A model generated the notes under the pieces. It did no database searches, had not been told where the DNA came from, and saw nothing but the letters and a program-made list of their open reading frames with translations. Source: Gnetum montanum (lineage: Eukaryota > Streptophyta > Gnetopsida > Gnetales > Gnetaceae). Taken from it: DNA of 64,000 bases. Of this stretch, positions 1 to 10,460 are shown one piece after another. Location of the stretch: the NCBI GenBank assembly GCA_015680685.1, contig MNCI01009275.1, positions 212,417-276,416 of the forward strand, given 5' to 3'. Both the position numbers and the translations under genes were made by a program. Positions within the stretch are counted from its first letter, which is position 1. Every line of letters starts with the position of its first letter.

Positions 1-493
1 ATGGTAAATAATAAATAACAATAAATAAAATCCTATTTAGCCTATTCCATGCACTGCAAGGTTTATCCAAGGAGTTCATCTTTATTTCCATACACAAACT
101 TGTGTTCAAGTATAATATTTGCTCAAATAAAGATCCATTCACTTTGGAGTTCCTACTGTGGGCACATGAAAATTATTCTATCTCTGGAGAGGTAAAAATG
201 CTAGAGTTTTGCTATGGTCTAGGCCTAGAATGAGAAACAAGGGAGAGCCACCTCTTATTTATAGACTTGGCGATGCATCGCGATATCGCGTATGCGATAT
301 CGCGGGGGAAGATGCGATATCATGTGGGATGCGATACCATAGCGGCCACGATATCACATACGCGATATCATGTGGGATGCGATACCATAGCGGCCACGAT
401 ATCACATACGCGATATCATGTGGGATGTGATACCATAGCGGCCACGATATCACATATGCGATATTGCAACCCATGCGATATCACGTCCCATCA
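1..493 (-). mobile_element. Family P copy P1: partial LTR
   Basis: This is the 5' (U3) part of an LTR read on the minus strand, and the rest of the element lies left of the window. The minus-strand start (TGATGG) is at 493. A TATA box (CTATAAATAAG on minus) lies near 255-265, next to the same GGGAGAGCC block seen in the other P LTRs, and the AT-rich start of the window matches the R/U5 part of the LTR at 59,572-60,592. The LTR interrupts an RNase H relic: reading frame ends at about 497 and the LTR begins at 493. The matching target-site duplication would be outside the window. Confidence 0.8.
274..485. repeat. GATATC palindrome cluster with 48-bp tandem array
   Basis: Nine GATATC hexamers plus one decayed copy occur here. 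Three exact-length 48-bp units start at 314, 362 and 410, each holding GCGATATCATG and CACGATATCAC, followed by a partial fourth. The cluster lies at the outer U3 edge of the LTR, the same place as GATATC clusters in the other P copies, but only this copy expanded a 48-bp unit. Apparent ORFs through it (209-590, both strands) are an artefact of a unit length divisible by three. Confidence 0.9.
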
Positions 494-496
494 TAA

Positions 497-1543
497 GTGC
501 TTAGCTTTGCATGCACAGACTTTGATTACTTGGTTAACCATGAGTTGTGAATCACCTTTGATGGTTAGTCATCTAATTCCTAGGTCATGAGCTACCATCA
601 TCCCTTTGATCAAACCCTCATATTTTGCCATGTTGCTGGTACACAGGAATCCAAAACGATAGGCAAAGGTTTGGATTTCACTAGATGAGAATGTTATGAT
701 GGTAGCAGCACTAGCCCCATGGGTAGTTGAAGTTTCATCGAAGTTCATGACTACTTCATAATCCTTGGGCACTTAGCTAACTATGTTAATGTGTTCATCA
801 GGGAACTCAAGATCTATGGTTTCTTGGTCATCAACTGGTAAAACTGTGAACTATATGGTTATAGCTTGACCTTTTGTTAAGGATTGAGAGACATAATGGA
901 AGTTGAACTCTATGGTTATGGCTTTCCATTAGGATATATTGCTACTTTCATAGATGTTGGTCATTATGGCTCTAAGTATGTTGTCCTTGCAAATTACATT
1001 GATTTGGCTTCTAAAGAGATAGTGTCTCCATTTCTTCAAAGAGAAGACTAGTGCTAGAAAATGCTTCTCCAGTTCAATGTATCAAGTCTCATGGGCTACT
1101 AACACATAACTAATGTAGTAAACAGGCATTTCTGCTCCATCATCATGTTTCTAACAAATTAGAGAGGCAATGGATGTATAAAAAATAGTAAGATAAATGT
1201 AAAACAGTTTACCCTCTTGTGGAGGATAGACTATAGGTAGCTATGTTAATTCTTTCTTAAGGTTTTTAAAGGCTTCTTGGCATTGAGTTTTCCACTCATA
1301 GTGAACTCGTTTCTTAAGCAAGTAGTGCATGGGTTGTGACTTTTCTGAAAGCCTAGCAATAAACCTACAAATAAATTGTAGTCTACCTTGTAATCCTTGT
1401 AGCTCTTTAAGGTTGGTAGGTGCCACCAATTTGGATATGGCCTTAACCTTATCAGTATCTACATGTATCCCTATCTCAAAGACTATAAAGCCAAGCATCT
1501 TACTAGTCTTGACACCAAAGAGACACTTCTTAGGATTGAGCCC
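497..1543 (-). pseudogene. T1: Tat-type RT C-terminus and RNase H relic
   Basis: The minus strand reads from the RT C-terminal segment (NPKKCLFGVKTSKMLGF, about 1,530-1,241), through the RT-associated RNase H-like segment (about 1,240-800), to an RNase H domain (772-497) with NFDETS, KYEGL and KGDSQL. The last three carry the D, E and D of RNase H. The order and spacing match element T3 at 17,111-16,060, so this is the same lineage. Frameshifts and stops break it throughout. On the right it is cut by a Copia fragment, and on the left by the P1 LTR. It is a dead fragment without gag, protease or integrase. Confidence 0.85.
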
Positions 1544-1547
1544 AACC

Positions 1548-1716
1548 AAAGGATACAACCAATAGCAAGGAATAGACTTTGCTGAAACTTTTGCCCCTAT
1601 TGCTAGGCTAGTATCTATTAGACTTCTTCTTGCTTATGCAAGTATAAAAAACATCAATATTTATCAAATGGATGTCAAAAGTATGTTCCTAAATAATACT
1701 GTTGTGATGGAAAATA
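1548..1716 (+). pseudogene. Copia-type RT fragment
   Basis: The plus strand reads KGYNQ, a stop (TAG), QGIDFAETFAPIARL, then about 20 residues and YQMDVKSMFLN. This is the standard start of the Ty1/copia RT (KGYxQ...G.D...TFAPVARL...QMDVK.AFLNG). Only about 55 codons are present. It meets the minus-strand gypsy RT relic head-on at about 1,545, where the gypsy frame turns into the reverse complement of the Copia sequence. The right end fades into LTR-like sequence at about 1,716-1,760. No Copia LTR, gag or integrase is visible nearby. Confidence 0.85.
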
Positions 1717-1740
1717 TTGATCATTGGAAAAACCAAGGAT

Positions 1741-3072
1741 TATTAGTTGTAAGTAGCCTCAACCCTGAATTCCCTAGGGCCTCTATGAGGAAACTGGGGT
1801 CCAAGATGCCCTAGATGATCTAGTAGATCATCCAAGGACTTCAGGGGAAAGCAAAATGCGGGTAATAAAGCAAAAAGATGTAGATCCATAAAGTAATTCA
1901 CTTAAAATATAATAATTATCTCTAGAAATATACATAAAATGAAGTCATAAACTTTATTAAATAAACAAAGAATGAGTTCAAAGGGCTATACAAATTTGGT
2001 GCCCAAGAGGGAGGCAAAGGGGGGTTCACTTGGGTAGGGGTTTAGATCCCATTTAATCCACAATCAACACCACGATCTAATATCTCTACCACTCCTAATG
2101 CTATCAAACCTCCTTTATTACCACCCTAGATCTACAACATTGGTTAATGTTAGGGTTAGGAAAATGTAAAGGATTGGGATGACCAAAGTGCACCATGCTT
2201 GGATTTGGTGATCCCATAGGGGTAACATTAACATCCAAAGTTCACAGATCCTAAGGGAGAGAGTAACAAGGGGTAATAGGTTCCATGTCACCAAGCACCA
2301 AGAAACTACCTTTCTACTAAGGAAGTAAGAGCTCTTGGATGCCAAAATGCCAAGGGTGCTAAATTGCAAAAGTGTGGAACCTTGACATGGTGCTAAGGTT
2401 TGGTTTTTCTAGGGTTGTGGCCATGATTTAGGCTACGAATTGAGTACAAATGACTAACTAATTGGTTGTAGATTGGCTACCAAATTGTTAAAAATTAGCT
2501 GCCATGTTCAATGAGGTAGGTAAGATCCACCTCCATGCATCCTAGATATCTAGCCCCCTCCATGTTGTTTGACCCCCTCTCTCCTAGCTAGCTAACCCCC
2601 CTCACACTAGGGGAAGTGTGTCAACATTGAGGGAGGATATAAGGTTAATACCAGGGATGAAGGTCAACTCCTCTAGGTTGGGTTACCCCCCTTCCATGTT
2701 GGGGGTAGGTGAGTTCTACCCCCTACACTCCTCCATGCTAGCCTTGAAGTCTCCTAGCTAGCTTATCCCCTACAAGAGGTGTGCCAGCGTAGAAAAATGT
2801 GTACCCCCCATAAAACCCATCAAATTACCATTTTTGGCATTCCAAAAGGCATTTTTGACTTCCCCAAGCCCAAATATAGACACTAGATGACTCTTTTCAC
2901 TTAGGGAATGAGGCTTTAGTCACTTATGAAGCATTTTTCAGCCCCAAAAGTATGAAATATTTTAGATTGTTCCTTTATGGGTTACAACCTTCACATTTAC
3001 AATAAAATATTGCCTTGGGTTTTATGGGATGGGATTACAAACGTTTCAACATGAAAATTTGGTGGTGTTTCA
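1741..3072 (-). mobile_element. T2 3' LTR (left boundary approximate)
   Basis: The right edge is firm: GGTGGTGTTTCA ends at 3,072 and a polypurine tract follows on the minus strand. This is the same junction as the T3 3' LTR at 13,106. The left edge is inferred from loss of Copia similarity and an expected length of about 1.3-1.4 kb. A short block near 1,921-1,960 resembles the T3 LTR. Its many C-runs (CCCCCT, CCCCTC) differ from the T3 LTR, so this is a related but distinct family. I find no coding sequence in it. Confidence 0.55.
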
Positions 3073-3088
3073 TTCACCCCTCTTTCTT
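3073..3088 (-). promoter_or_regulatory. T2 polypurine tract
   Basis: Read on the minus strand this is AAGAAAGAGGGGTGAA directly before TGAAACACC, the start of the 3' LTR. A polypurine tract primes plus-strand DNA synthesis. It differs from the T3 tract at 13,107-13,122 by only a few bases. Confidence 0.75.
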
Positions 3089-4024
3089 GGTATCTAGATC
3101 ATTGACCCGAGAGGCATTGATAAAGAATACAAAACATCACTACAATTCCACCATTGACATTCCCTCCTCGTGCTTGATCTAGTTGTGTCGAACCATGTCA
3201 AAGAGTGCTTGTGATGATGGGATTAGACTATGATGAAGGAATGATAGTGGTAATTAGGGAGATGGTCATGGAAGCTAACGATGCATTCAAAGTGTTGCGA
3301 CCATGGCTATAGTATGATACTAACATATTTTGAGGTGTTGGTCACTTGGCAAATGCATTTGGGAATCCAACCACTTCACTCCAAGAGTTCTTCATCCATT
3401 GAGCTTCAAGGCTTCTTTGGAAATTTAGCTCCTTGGCAATTTACTTCTCCTATTACTTGATTTTTTTTTTAGTTGAGTGATTTCTTCATTGGGTTTCATT
3501 TCCAAGGCTAGTTTGACATAGTTTTCCTATTAAGTGAGTTGCGTTACACTCAAAAGACTTGAGAGATATCCCATCGAACATGATGTGTTATGCTGGATGG
3601 ACTTAATGGTTTTTCCACTAAATGAATTATGTTACATTCAAGTGGACTTGAGGATGGAGCATGCTAAGGACATATCATATGGAAATAGTGCATGAGTAAC
3701 AAACATATGCTAACATTGTTGCTTAAGGTAGGAAAGGCAATCATTAAGCTATGGGGTTGGGCTCAAGGAGTGGTGTTAAAGGGAGGGTAATGATACAAGT
3801 ACTATTAACATAGTAGGAAAAACTCACTGAATCGTGCACATCAAGGCCATGTGGTAATTTACTATTATAATGAGTTACACCCTTGTGATGGCCCCAGGCT
3901 TCATCCTGCAAACACAACCCCAAGTGGACAAGAAAATCAAGCAAATAAAGCATGTTAAATCATTACAATGCATATATATAGGCCACATGGAGAATAAAAC
4001 CAAGCCACCCAAGTCACCAGTGTT
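3089..4024 (-). other. T2 3' untranslated region
   Basis: I see no coding potential. The stretch around 3,895-3,940 (CATCCTGCAAACACAAC, then GACAAGAAAA) matches 13,973-14,010 in T3, so this is the homologous region between pol and the 3' LTR. Confidence 0.6.
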
Positions 4025-4230
4025 GCCAGTTTAAGGCCATGGTGGACCGTGGTACCAGTTTAAGGCATTGGTAGGCTATGGTGCTAGTTTAAGGTCATAG
4101 TAGACCATGGTTCCAATTTAGAGCCTTAGCAAGCTGTGATGTCGATTTTAGACTTTGGTCAGCCATGATGCTGGTTTAAGGCCTCAGTAGGCTATGGTGT
4201 TAATAGTTTTAGGCTCTAGTAGGCCATAGT
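4025..4230. repeat. Dyad array 1 (AGTTTAAGGCC-type units)
   Basis: About seven units of 28-32 bp begin with (C/T)AGTTTA or a variant and continue with two inverted 3-4 nt arms separated by 6 nt. Examples are GGTC-ATAGTA-GACC and GCC-TCAGTA-GGC. The array occupies the same place relative to the 3' LTR as the T3 array at 14,190-14,535. Confidence 0.8.
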
Positions 4231-5110
4231 TAAATGTCCCTCTATCATGCAAAGATATCACGTAGGATTGTTTTTTGTAAGCCATCAAAGTTATCAACAT
4301 CAATCATTCATTGTAATCTATCAACAATGATAAACAACATTACAAGAAAACATGTGAGCATTAGATATAATCAAGGCTATATGATGGCTTTAATGTTGCA
4401 TACTAAGGGCTTGATGTGGTTATGAGCAAGCTTTAGGTCTTGTGAGCAACTTGGTCCTATACATTTTCTCCTCATCGTCATGCTTTAGATTCCAACTAGA
4501 GGACCCTCCATGATGTTTCTAGCTTTAAGGTTAATAGTAGTTAGGTTAGTTCAAGGTATTATAGCTACATGGTGTACTGGTTTCAAGGCTCAAGGTTTGA
4601 ATATTTAAGGTCAACTTAGTTTGATAACATCACAATAGGGATTTACTCAAGCTTTAAGGCTAGTCCAATTTTCTTCCTCATCCCCCTGGCTCAACCTACA
4701 TGATAACATAAGCACATCAAGTAGCATCTATGAAACAAAATGATCAAATAATGTAAAAAATACATGTAAAAATGCATTACGAATAATGTAAAAGTGGGTC
4801 AAAACCAATTAAACTAATGTCAAAACCAGTCAAATCATGATCAATGGAGGTCATTAAGGATAGTATAAGTGAAAATGTGATCAACTATGATTATACTTTG
4901 CCAATTTTAGGCCTTACCAAGCCATGGCATGTGCTCTATTTCATGGGCAAGGCTATTGTGAGGCAAGAGTAAGGTGAGACTTGCTAAGACAAGGAAAAAT
5001 AAAGTTATAATAAAGTAAAATCGAGTTAAAATTATTTCAAACATGATATGCTAAGTGAGGCTAGGCTAAATATTATTTAATTTAATAAATCTTTAACATG
5101 TTTTTTTAGT
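4231..5110. other. T2 spacer without genes
   Basis: No coding frame or recognised domain is visible. One isolated dyad unit (GCCAATTTTAGGCCTTACC) lies at about 4,899-4,925. Integrase and RT would be expected here by comparison with T3 and are absent. Confidence 0.5.
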
Positions 5111-6300
5111 TCCCCCCTTTTCTCCATGTTGAGAACCCCCTGCAAGGGGCCCTCAACGTGGAAGACTTTGGGGTGTTGATTTCAAGCCATTTCAAACTTG
5201 TCTCATGAAGTTTCATGACTCTCAAAGGTGTTGGCAATGTTCTAGAGTGTAATATTTTTAGTTTTGAAGGCTTCTAAAGGGTTTTAGAGGTCACCCCCTT
5301 GTTCCATGTGAAGCCCCCTCTGTAAAGGGGGTAAACCAGCTAGGAAACATCAAGGGGTCAATTTTTGGCTAATTTTGGCTAATTCTGTCATGCATGTAAG
5401 TTTTCAAGGTTACTGGCATCGATAGTTAATGCATAAGGTCAAATTTTGTCAATTTTAAAAGGTTTTTGATGTTTTTTAGGATTACCCCCTTAGTTCCATG
5501 CTAAGCCTCCCCCTCTAGGAAGGAAAGCCAACTAGGAAGATTTCAAAGAGTTAAAAATTAACCAATTTTGATTAGTTTTGGGCATGCATGTGCATTCCTA
5601 GGGTTACTAATGGTGTTGGGCATTACCCAAGACTAAAATTTATCATTTTCAAGGTTTATTTATTGGTTTTTATGGTTACCCCTTATTTTCATGCTAAGCC
5701 ATACCAAATCCCCCCTGGCCCCCTTCCAAAGGGGTAAGCCAACTAGGAAGATTTCAAGGGGTTGAAAATTAAACAATTTTAATTAGTTTTGGGCATGCAT
5801 GTACATTCTTGGGGTTACTAGTGCTATCAGGCATTAACCAAGATCAAAATTATCATTTTCAAGGCTTATTTATTGGTTTTTATGGTTATCCCCTTGTTTT
5901 CACACTGAGCCCCCTAGCTAGGAAGATTCCAAGGGGTTAAAAATTGATGAATTTTGATCATTTCTGGCTACCTATTCATTCTTGGGGTTACTAGTGCTGC
6001 TAGGCATTATCCAAGACCAAAATTTATCATTTTCAAGGCTTTTTCATTAATTTTTAAGGTTACCCCCTTATTTCCTCACTGAACCCCTCCTACAAGGGAG
6101 TGGGGGGGGGGGGCGTGGGGTAAACCAGGGAATAAGAACCAAGGGGGTTATTAACCACCAGAACTCATGGAGGGGCATCAAGGCTATTAATGTAAGAACT
6201 AAAAGCTATGAAGAGGATTTTTATGTTATACCCCCTAAGTCTCCATGTTGGCCCCACATTGGAAAGCATGAAGGAGGGATTCATCAACGTGCGGTTGGGT
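5111..6300. repeat. Tandem repeat of about 170-210 bp, seven heads
   Basis: Unit heads (TTACCCCCTT followed by TCCATG or similar) occur at about 5,111, 5,291, 5,483, 5,677, 5,885, 6,060 and 6,227. Shared internal blocks are CTAGGAAGATTTCAAGGGG, AATTTTGATTAGTTTTGG and GGCATGCATG. Spacing varies from about 167 to 208 bp. The array sits in the PR-proximal spacer of T2, where T3 instead carries an antisense gene. Confidence 0.8.
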
Positions 6301-6330
6301 ATAGGGGTGAGAATAAAAGATTATTATGCT

Positions 6331-6510
6331 AACCATTTTTAGGTCCTATCAGCCCATAAGAGTACCAATTTAAGGCCTTAATGGGCCATAAGCTACCAAT
6401 TTTAGGCCTTGGTGGACCATAATGCCAATTTTAGACCTTGGCAAGCCATAGTGTTTCCATTTTAAGGCCTTAGCATGCCATATTGCCAGTTTAAGGCAAT
6501 AGTGGGCCAT
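6331..6510. repeat. Dyad array 2
   Basis: About six units have the (C)CA(A/G)TTTTAGGCC pattern, such as GGCC-TTAATG-GGCC. The array lies about 130 bp beyond the protease end of T2. Array 5 of T3 lies about 310 bp beyond its protease, so the position is conserved between the two elements. Confidence 0.8.
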
Positions 6511-6639
6511 CATCTGTACATTGTCTAGCAAGCATGTGATGCTCTCAAAATAGCACATAAGGCTAAAGCCAACATTGAAACATGATATAATGTTATAAAG
6601 GTAAATAAATGGTTGCCAAAAGAATGGATGAGATGTTTA

Positions 6640-7400
6640 CTATGAACTTCTTGCTTGATCTTTGANNNNNNNNNNNNNNNNNNNNNNNNNNNNNNNNNNN
6701 NNNNNNNNNNNNNNNNNNNNNNNNNNNNNNNNNNNNNNAGTATCAGAAGTTTTCTCTTGAAACTCTACCCCCAAACCTAGGTCAATGTTGACATAGTTAA
6801 CTAAGGGTAGTGATACATTATCCCCATGGATCACAATCTTCCCACCCTTGTATGGNCTTCTACTTAAGGGATCAGTTGGCTTGGTCCATGGTTGCAAGAA
6901 GACTCTTTCCTTTGGCATGTGATGTTTTAGCCTTAGTGATTCTAACCTCCTTCATTCTCCCTAGAGGTTGCAACTTAGGTTTTGGCCCATGTGCCTTAGG
7001 CTGCTTGTCTATGGATGTAGTTGTTCTTGGTTGATTATCTTTAGTAGGCTTATTTGCTGATTTGATGACAGGTTGCTTTCATTGCCATTGGGGTGATGAT
7101 TTCTTGCTAACCTCTGAGTTGTGGACCACTATAAGTGGGCATTGGTCATGGATTGTTGTAGGCTTATTCGTTGAAGGTGGAGGGACCTGAATAATGAATG
7201 GCTCCCTAGGCTTTGAAGGATTAGCAACTTGGTGATTATGTTGTGATGTTGAAGCCTTTGAAAGGGGAACACATATAATAAAATGCTCCTTAGGAACTAG
7301 AGAAGGCAGTATCCATATGATAAATGGCTCTCTTGGCTTTGTGCTTTGGGATCATGATGGTACTCTAATGACAAATGATTTCCTATGGGGATTAGGTCAT
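6640..7400 (-). pseudogene. T2 gag-protease linker and protease end
   Basis: The minus strand carries four copies of a short peptide repeat: KSFVIRVPS, EPFIIWILPS, EHFIICVPLS and EPFIIQVPPPS (about 7,380-7,175). These match the PYVVRVP repeats in the T3 linker. Further left is the protease C-terminus, PYKGGKIVIHGDN (about 6,855-6,815), matching PYKGGEVIIHGEA of T3. The protease core, with its catalytic Asp, appears to be deleted. The unit contains an assembly gap and several stops. Confidence 0.7.
6666..6738. other. Assembly gap (73 N)
   Basis: This is a run of 73 undetermined bases just beyond the protease end of T2. A single N also lies at 6,856. Frames reported across it are meaningless. 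Confidence 1.
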
Positions 7401-7439
7401 TTGGCTTCCATGAATGAAGCCACAGTATAGGTTGTATTG

Positions 7440-9475
7440 TTAGAACTCAAAGAGTTGGGCTTATTCACCACCAACTTTCCATGGTTTATCATCTTCTAGA
7501 GGTCATCCTTTAATGCAAGGCAAAAATCAATGTCATGACCAGCCATTTGATGATAATGGTAATACCTATAGAGTCTAAAGTACTTAGATATCTTGGGATC
7601 ATCTTTGGTAGCTATCATTGGGGTCTCTAGCTATGTCACAAAGATGATCTTGCCTCTTATGAGCCTCTTCAGATAGTTTCTTATGTTGTATATGATTGTC
7701 TTTAAGCAATTATTCTAGGAGCTTAGAGGGCTTCCTAGGCAACCCAGTGTATTGATATCAATCCTTCCACCCAAAGTTTGGTCTTGATTTATTTTGAGTG
7801 TACGAAGTGGATAGTTGTGATGAGTTAGGATATCTATTGTGTGGTTGTGATCCCCTCCTCTTTGCCTATTTTAGCTCTTTTGCTACTATGGCCACAATTT
7901 TATATTATTATTTAGTTTTATTCCTATTCATTTTTGCATGTTAGTTTTCATAGGCCAAATAGGCCAAATTGTTGCTTGCCTCAGCTACCTCCTCAATGTT
8001 CTTAGTTTGTGAGAAGGCTTGGGTTAGTGATTGGGATTCTAGTTAGTACAGATTTAACTTGATGAAGTCATTCATTGCTCCCTTGTAAACATCCAAGAGG
8101 TGGATTTCAGCAATAGGCTTTGGCATCTCGTTAAGCATTGAGTTTCATCTTTGAATGAACCTTTTGACTGGTTCAAGTGTCCCCTACATCACCTTCATCA
8201 ATTAGTCCAACGTGGCATCCGGCTTCAAGTTGTATCTAAAGCAGTCAACAAATTAGCTAATCGGGTCTTTAAGGGAAGAGATGGAACCTCTAGGAAAGGT
8301 TTGATACCAATCTAGATCCTTACCCTTGAGAGACATGAGGAAAATTCATAATACTATATAAGGCCAAGGTTGCAAGAAGAAGTACTCAAACTGAAAGGTT
8401 ACTAGATGTGCATTGGGATCCCCTTCACCATTATATTTCATGAAGTTTGGAATAGGAAAGCCTGCAGGCAAGGTTATTTGAGGCATTGTAGGACTTATAG
8501 GATCATTATGATAGAAATTTAGAACCTTGACAATCTGAGTTATATTGGCTTTAAGTTTTTGTAGCTCCTCGTTAAGGTCTTGGATCATTTGGAAAGCTTG
8601 ATCAATGCCTTGGGGCATCCCAATGGGCTACATTGCTTGTGTTGATAGTTGAGGATGTTGTGAGCCTTGAGGTTAAGAGGCTTATAACCTCATGGTAGGC
8701 TATAATATTGAAGGGAGAGGCTAGGTTACAATGATTATATGTGGGCTAAACAAGGAAAAATATATTTGTGCTAGAATCTGAGGCACAAAGGGGACAAATG
8801 GGATATGAGATGCTTGTATTGCTTGGGATCCCAATGAGATTCTCGATGGCATGGCAAAGGGAGATAATGATGTAGACATCACTATGGCTAGGAGAATGAA
8901 GTTAGGTTATGTGGCAAAGAGGACCAATGAGAATACAAAAGTGGATTAGAACACGAGTTGTGTCTAGTGTGTGGTGATGATGGATGTGGACCCAAACCTG
9001 GTAGGATAAATACAAGGAGAGTTGGGTTTGGGGACTTGTTCCCTTGGTGAGTTAAGAGAGATGGAGCTAGATGTGGTTGTCTAGGGAGCCAAAGCTTGAA
9101 AAAAACTTGTTCAGCCTCAAACTCATCTTCCTTTCCTTGATGATCCTCTAAATTGATTCCCTCACTAAACTCATCAACCTCTATAAGTTGTATGAGCATT
9201 TGTGCGTAGAAGTCAGTGAGGGGGATTTGGTCATAGTAGGATGGGATGTATTCTTTTCCATCCCAACATATAATTTTAAATTAATGCTTAGCATCATATT
9301 TGAAGCATGGTATTAATAAACCAACTTGTATCTTAGCATAGAGGAAGTTGTAGAATTACTCATCGATAACTATGAAATATGGGCTCTTACTACTTTGCTT
9401 AAGCGATTGCCTTCATTCTATGACTATAGGATCTTTTGGGTCATAAACATGAACTAAATCTTGGTTGGATACCAT
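7440..9475 (-). pseudogene. T2 gag (Tat-type), decayed
   Basis: The minus-strand start is ATG at 9,475 (MVSNQDLVHVYDPKDP), followed by an N-terminal region ending GKEYIPSYYDQIPL that aligns with HEFIPSPYDIIPL of T3 gag. The capsid region is at about 8,618-8,050 and includes LPAGFPIPNFMKYNGEGDP and NAHLVTFQFE. A zinc-knuckle-like YHYHQMAGHDIDFC lies at about 7,575-7,530, where the first Cys has become Tyr. Gag forms the particle shell and binds genomic RNA. At least three in-frame stops and frame changes make it non-functional. The P2 LTR begins 46 bp upstream of its ATG. Confidence 0.8.
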
Positions 9476-9521
9476 GTTTATGAGGTTAAGAGGTAGTATA
9501 ATTGATTGGATGAAAGACATG

Positions 9522-10319
9522 TGATGAGTCACATTTTGGGCAACCGCGATATCGCATACGCGATATCGCAGCCCATTGCCAGTTCTATAAATAAGATGTG
9601 GCTCTCCCTTGTTTCAAATAATATAGAGTTAGATTGTAGCTAAACTCTGGCAATTTGATCCCTCCAGAGATAGATTATTTTCTAGTGTATGCCTGCAGTG
9701 TGGTGAATGTAATTGCATGGCATCCTTTATTCGAGTGTGACGTACTTGGACACACACATGACCAAAAATAAAGATCGAGATTACTTCATCATTGCAGCAT
9801 TCACTTTGTTTATTTATTTATTTAATTTTTATTTACTACTTTCCTAGTTAATACTCTCTCACCCTTATCTCATGTTAAACGCGGAATGAGTACAACTTGA
9901 TTATGAGCATTTAAGTTTCACTACTTGGTAACCTAGTAGCGTACCTAGGATTTGTGCTTGGTAATCCCAGTGGTAGTTGTGCACAAGGTCCAAGATGTGT
10001 ATGGATAATCAAGGAACGGATGCTCATCACACTTAGGCTAGACTATATTCTCTTACTCTCTCTTGTAGATTAGTTAATATTACCTTCTTTCTATTGCCTT
10101 CAGGAATAGCATTAGATTAGGAACCACATCATACACCTCACTCTGGACTAAACCATACGTGATAAATATAATACTAGTCGAGGTGGGAAGATAGCGAACT
10201 ATGACCTAAGGTTAACGATCTAGGTCCCACAACTAGTCTATCTACGGAGTTCGACTAGATCACATGTGAAAATGCTCGTATTCGTATGGTTGAGTGTAGG
10301 GGTACCTCGCCACTCATCA
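9522..10319 (+). mobile_element. P2 5' LTR
   Basis: This 798-bp LTR runs from TGATGAG to CTCATCA. It contains two GATATC palindromes at 9,549-9,567, a TATA box (TATAAATA, 9,586-9,593) and an AATAAA polyadenylation signal at about 9,765. By eye it is roughly 92% identical to the LTR at 35,663-36,453, and most differences are transitions. Confidence 0.92.
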
Positions 10320-10320
10320 T

Positions 10321-10338
10321 TGGTGCCGTTGCCGAGGA
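10321..10338 (+). promoter_or_regulatory. P2 primer-binding site, tRNA-Asp type
   Basis: TGGTGCCGTTGCCGAGGA starts 2 bp after the LTR. It differs at two positions from TGGCGCCGTTGCCGGGGA, the complement of the 3' end of plant tRNA-Asp(GUC). That tRNA primes minus-strand synthesis in Athila-type elements. Confidence 0.9.
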
Positions 10339-10460
10339 CAGTGCTAGTTATCTAGATTAGTTATATCATACAAGGTCACTGTATAGGACTTAATGATATA
10401 TCTTTTAGAAAGAAATAATTATAAAAAGTCACATACAATTTCACACACAATTTCACAACC

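Noticed and set aside
274-485. CRISPR-like array
   Set aside because: Units are directly adjacent without unique spacers, in a plant LTR, and no cas genes are present.
209-590. Long overlapping frames on both strands with repeated peptides
   Set aside because: They are produced by the 48-bp GATATC array, whose unit is a multiple of three. No start context or homology.
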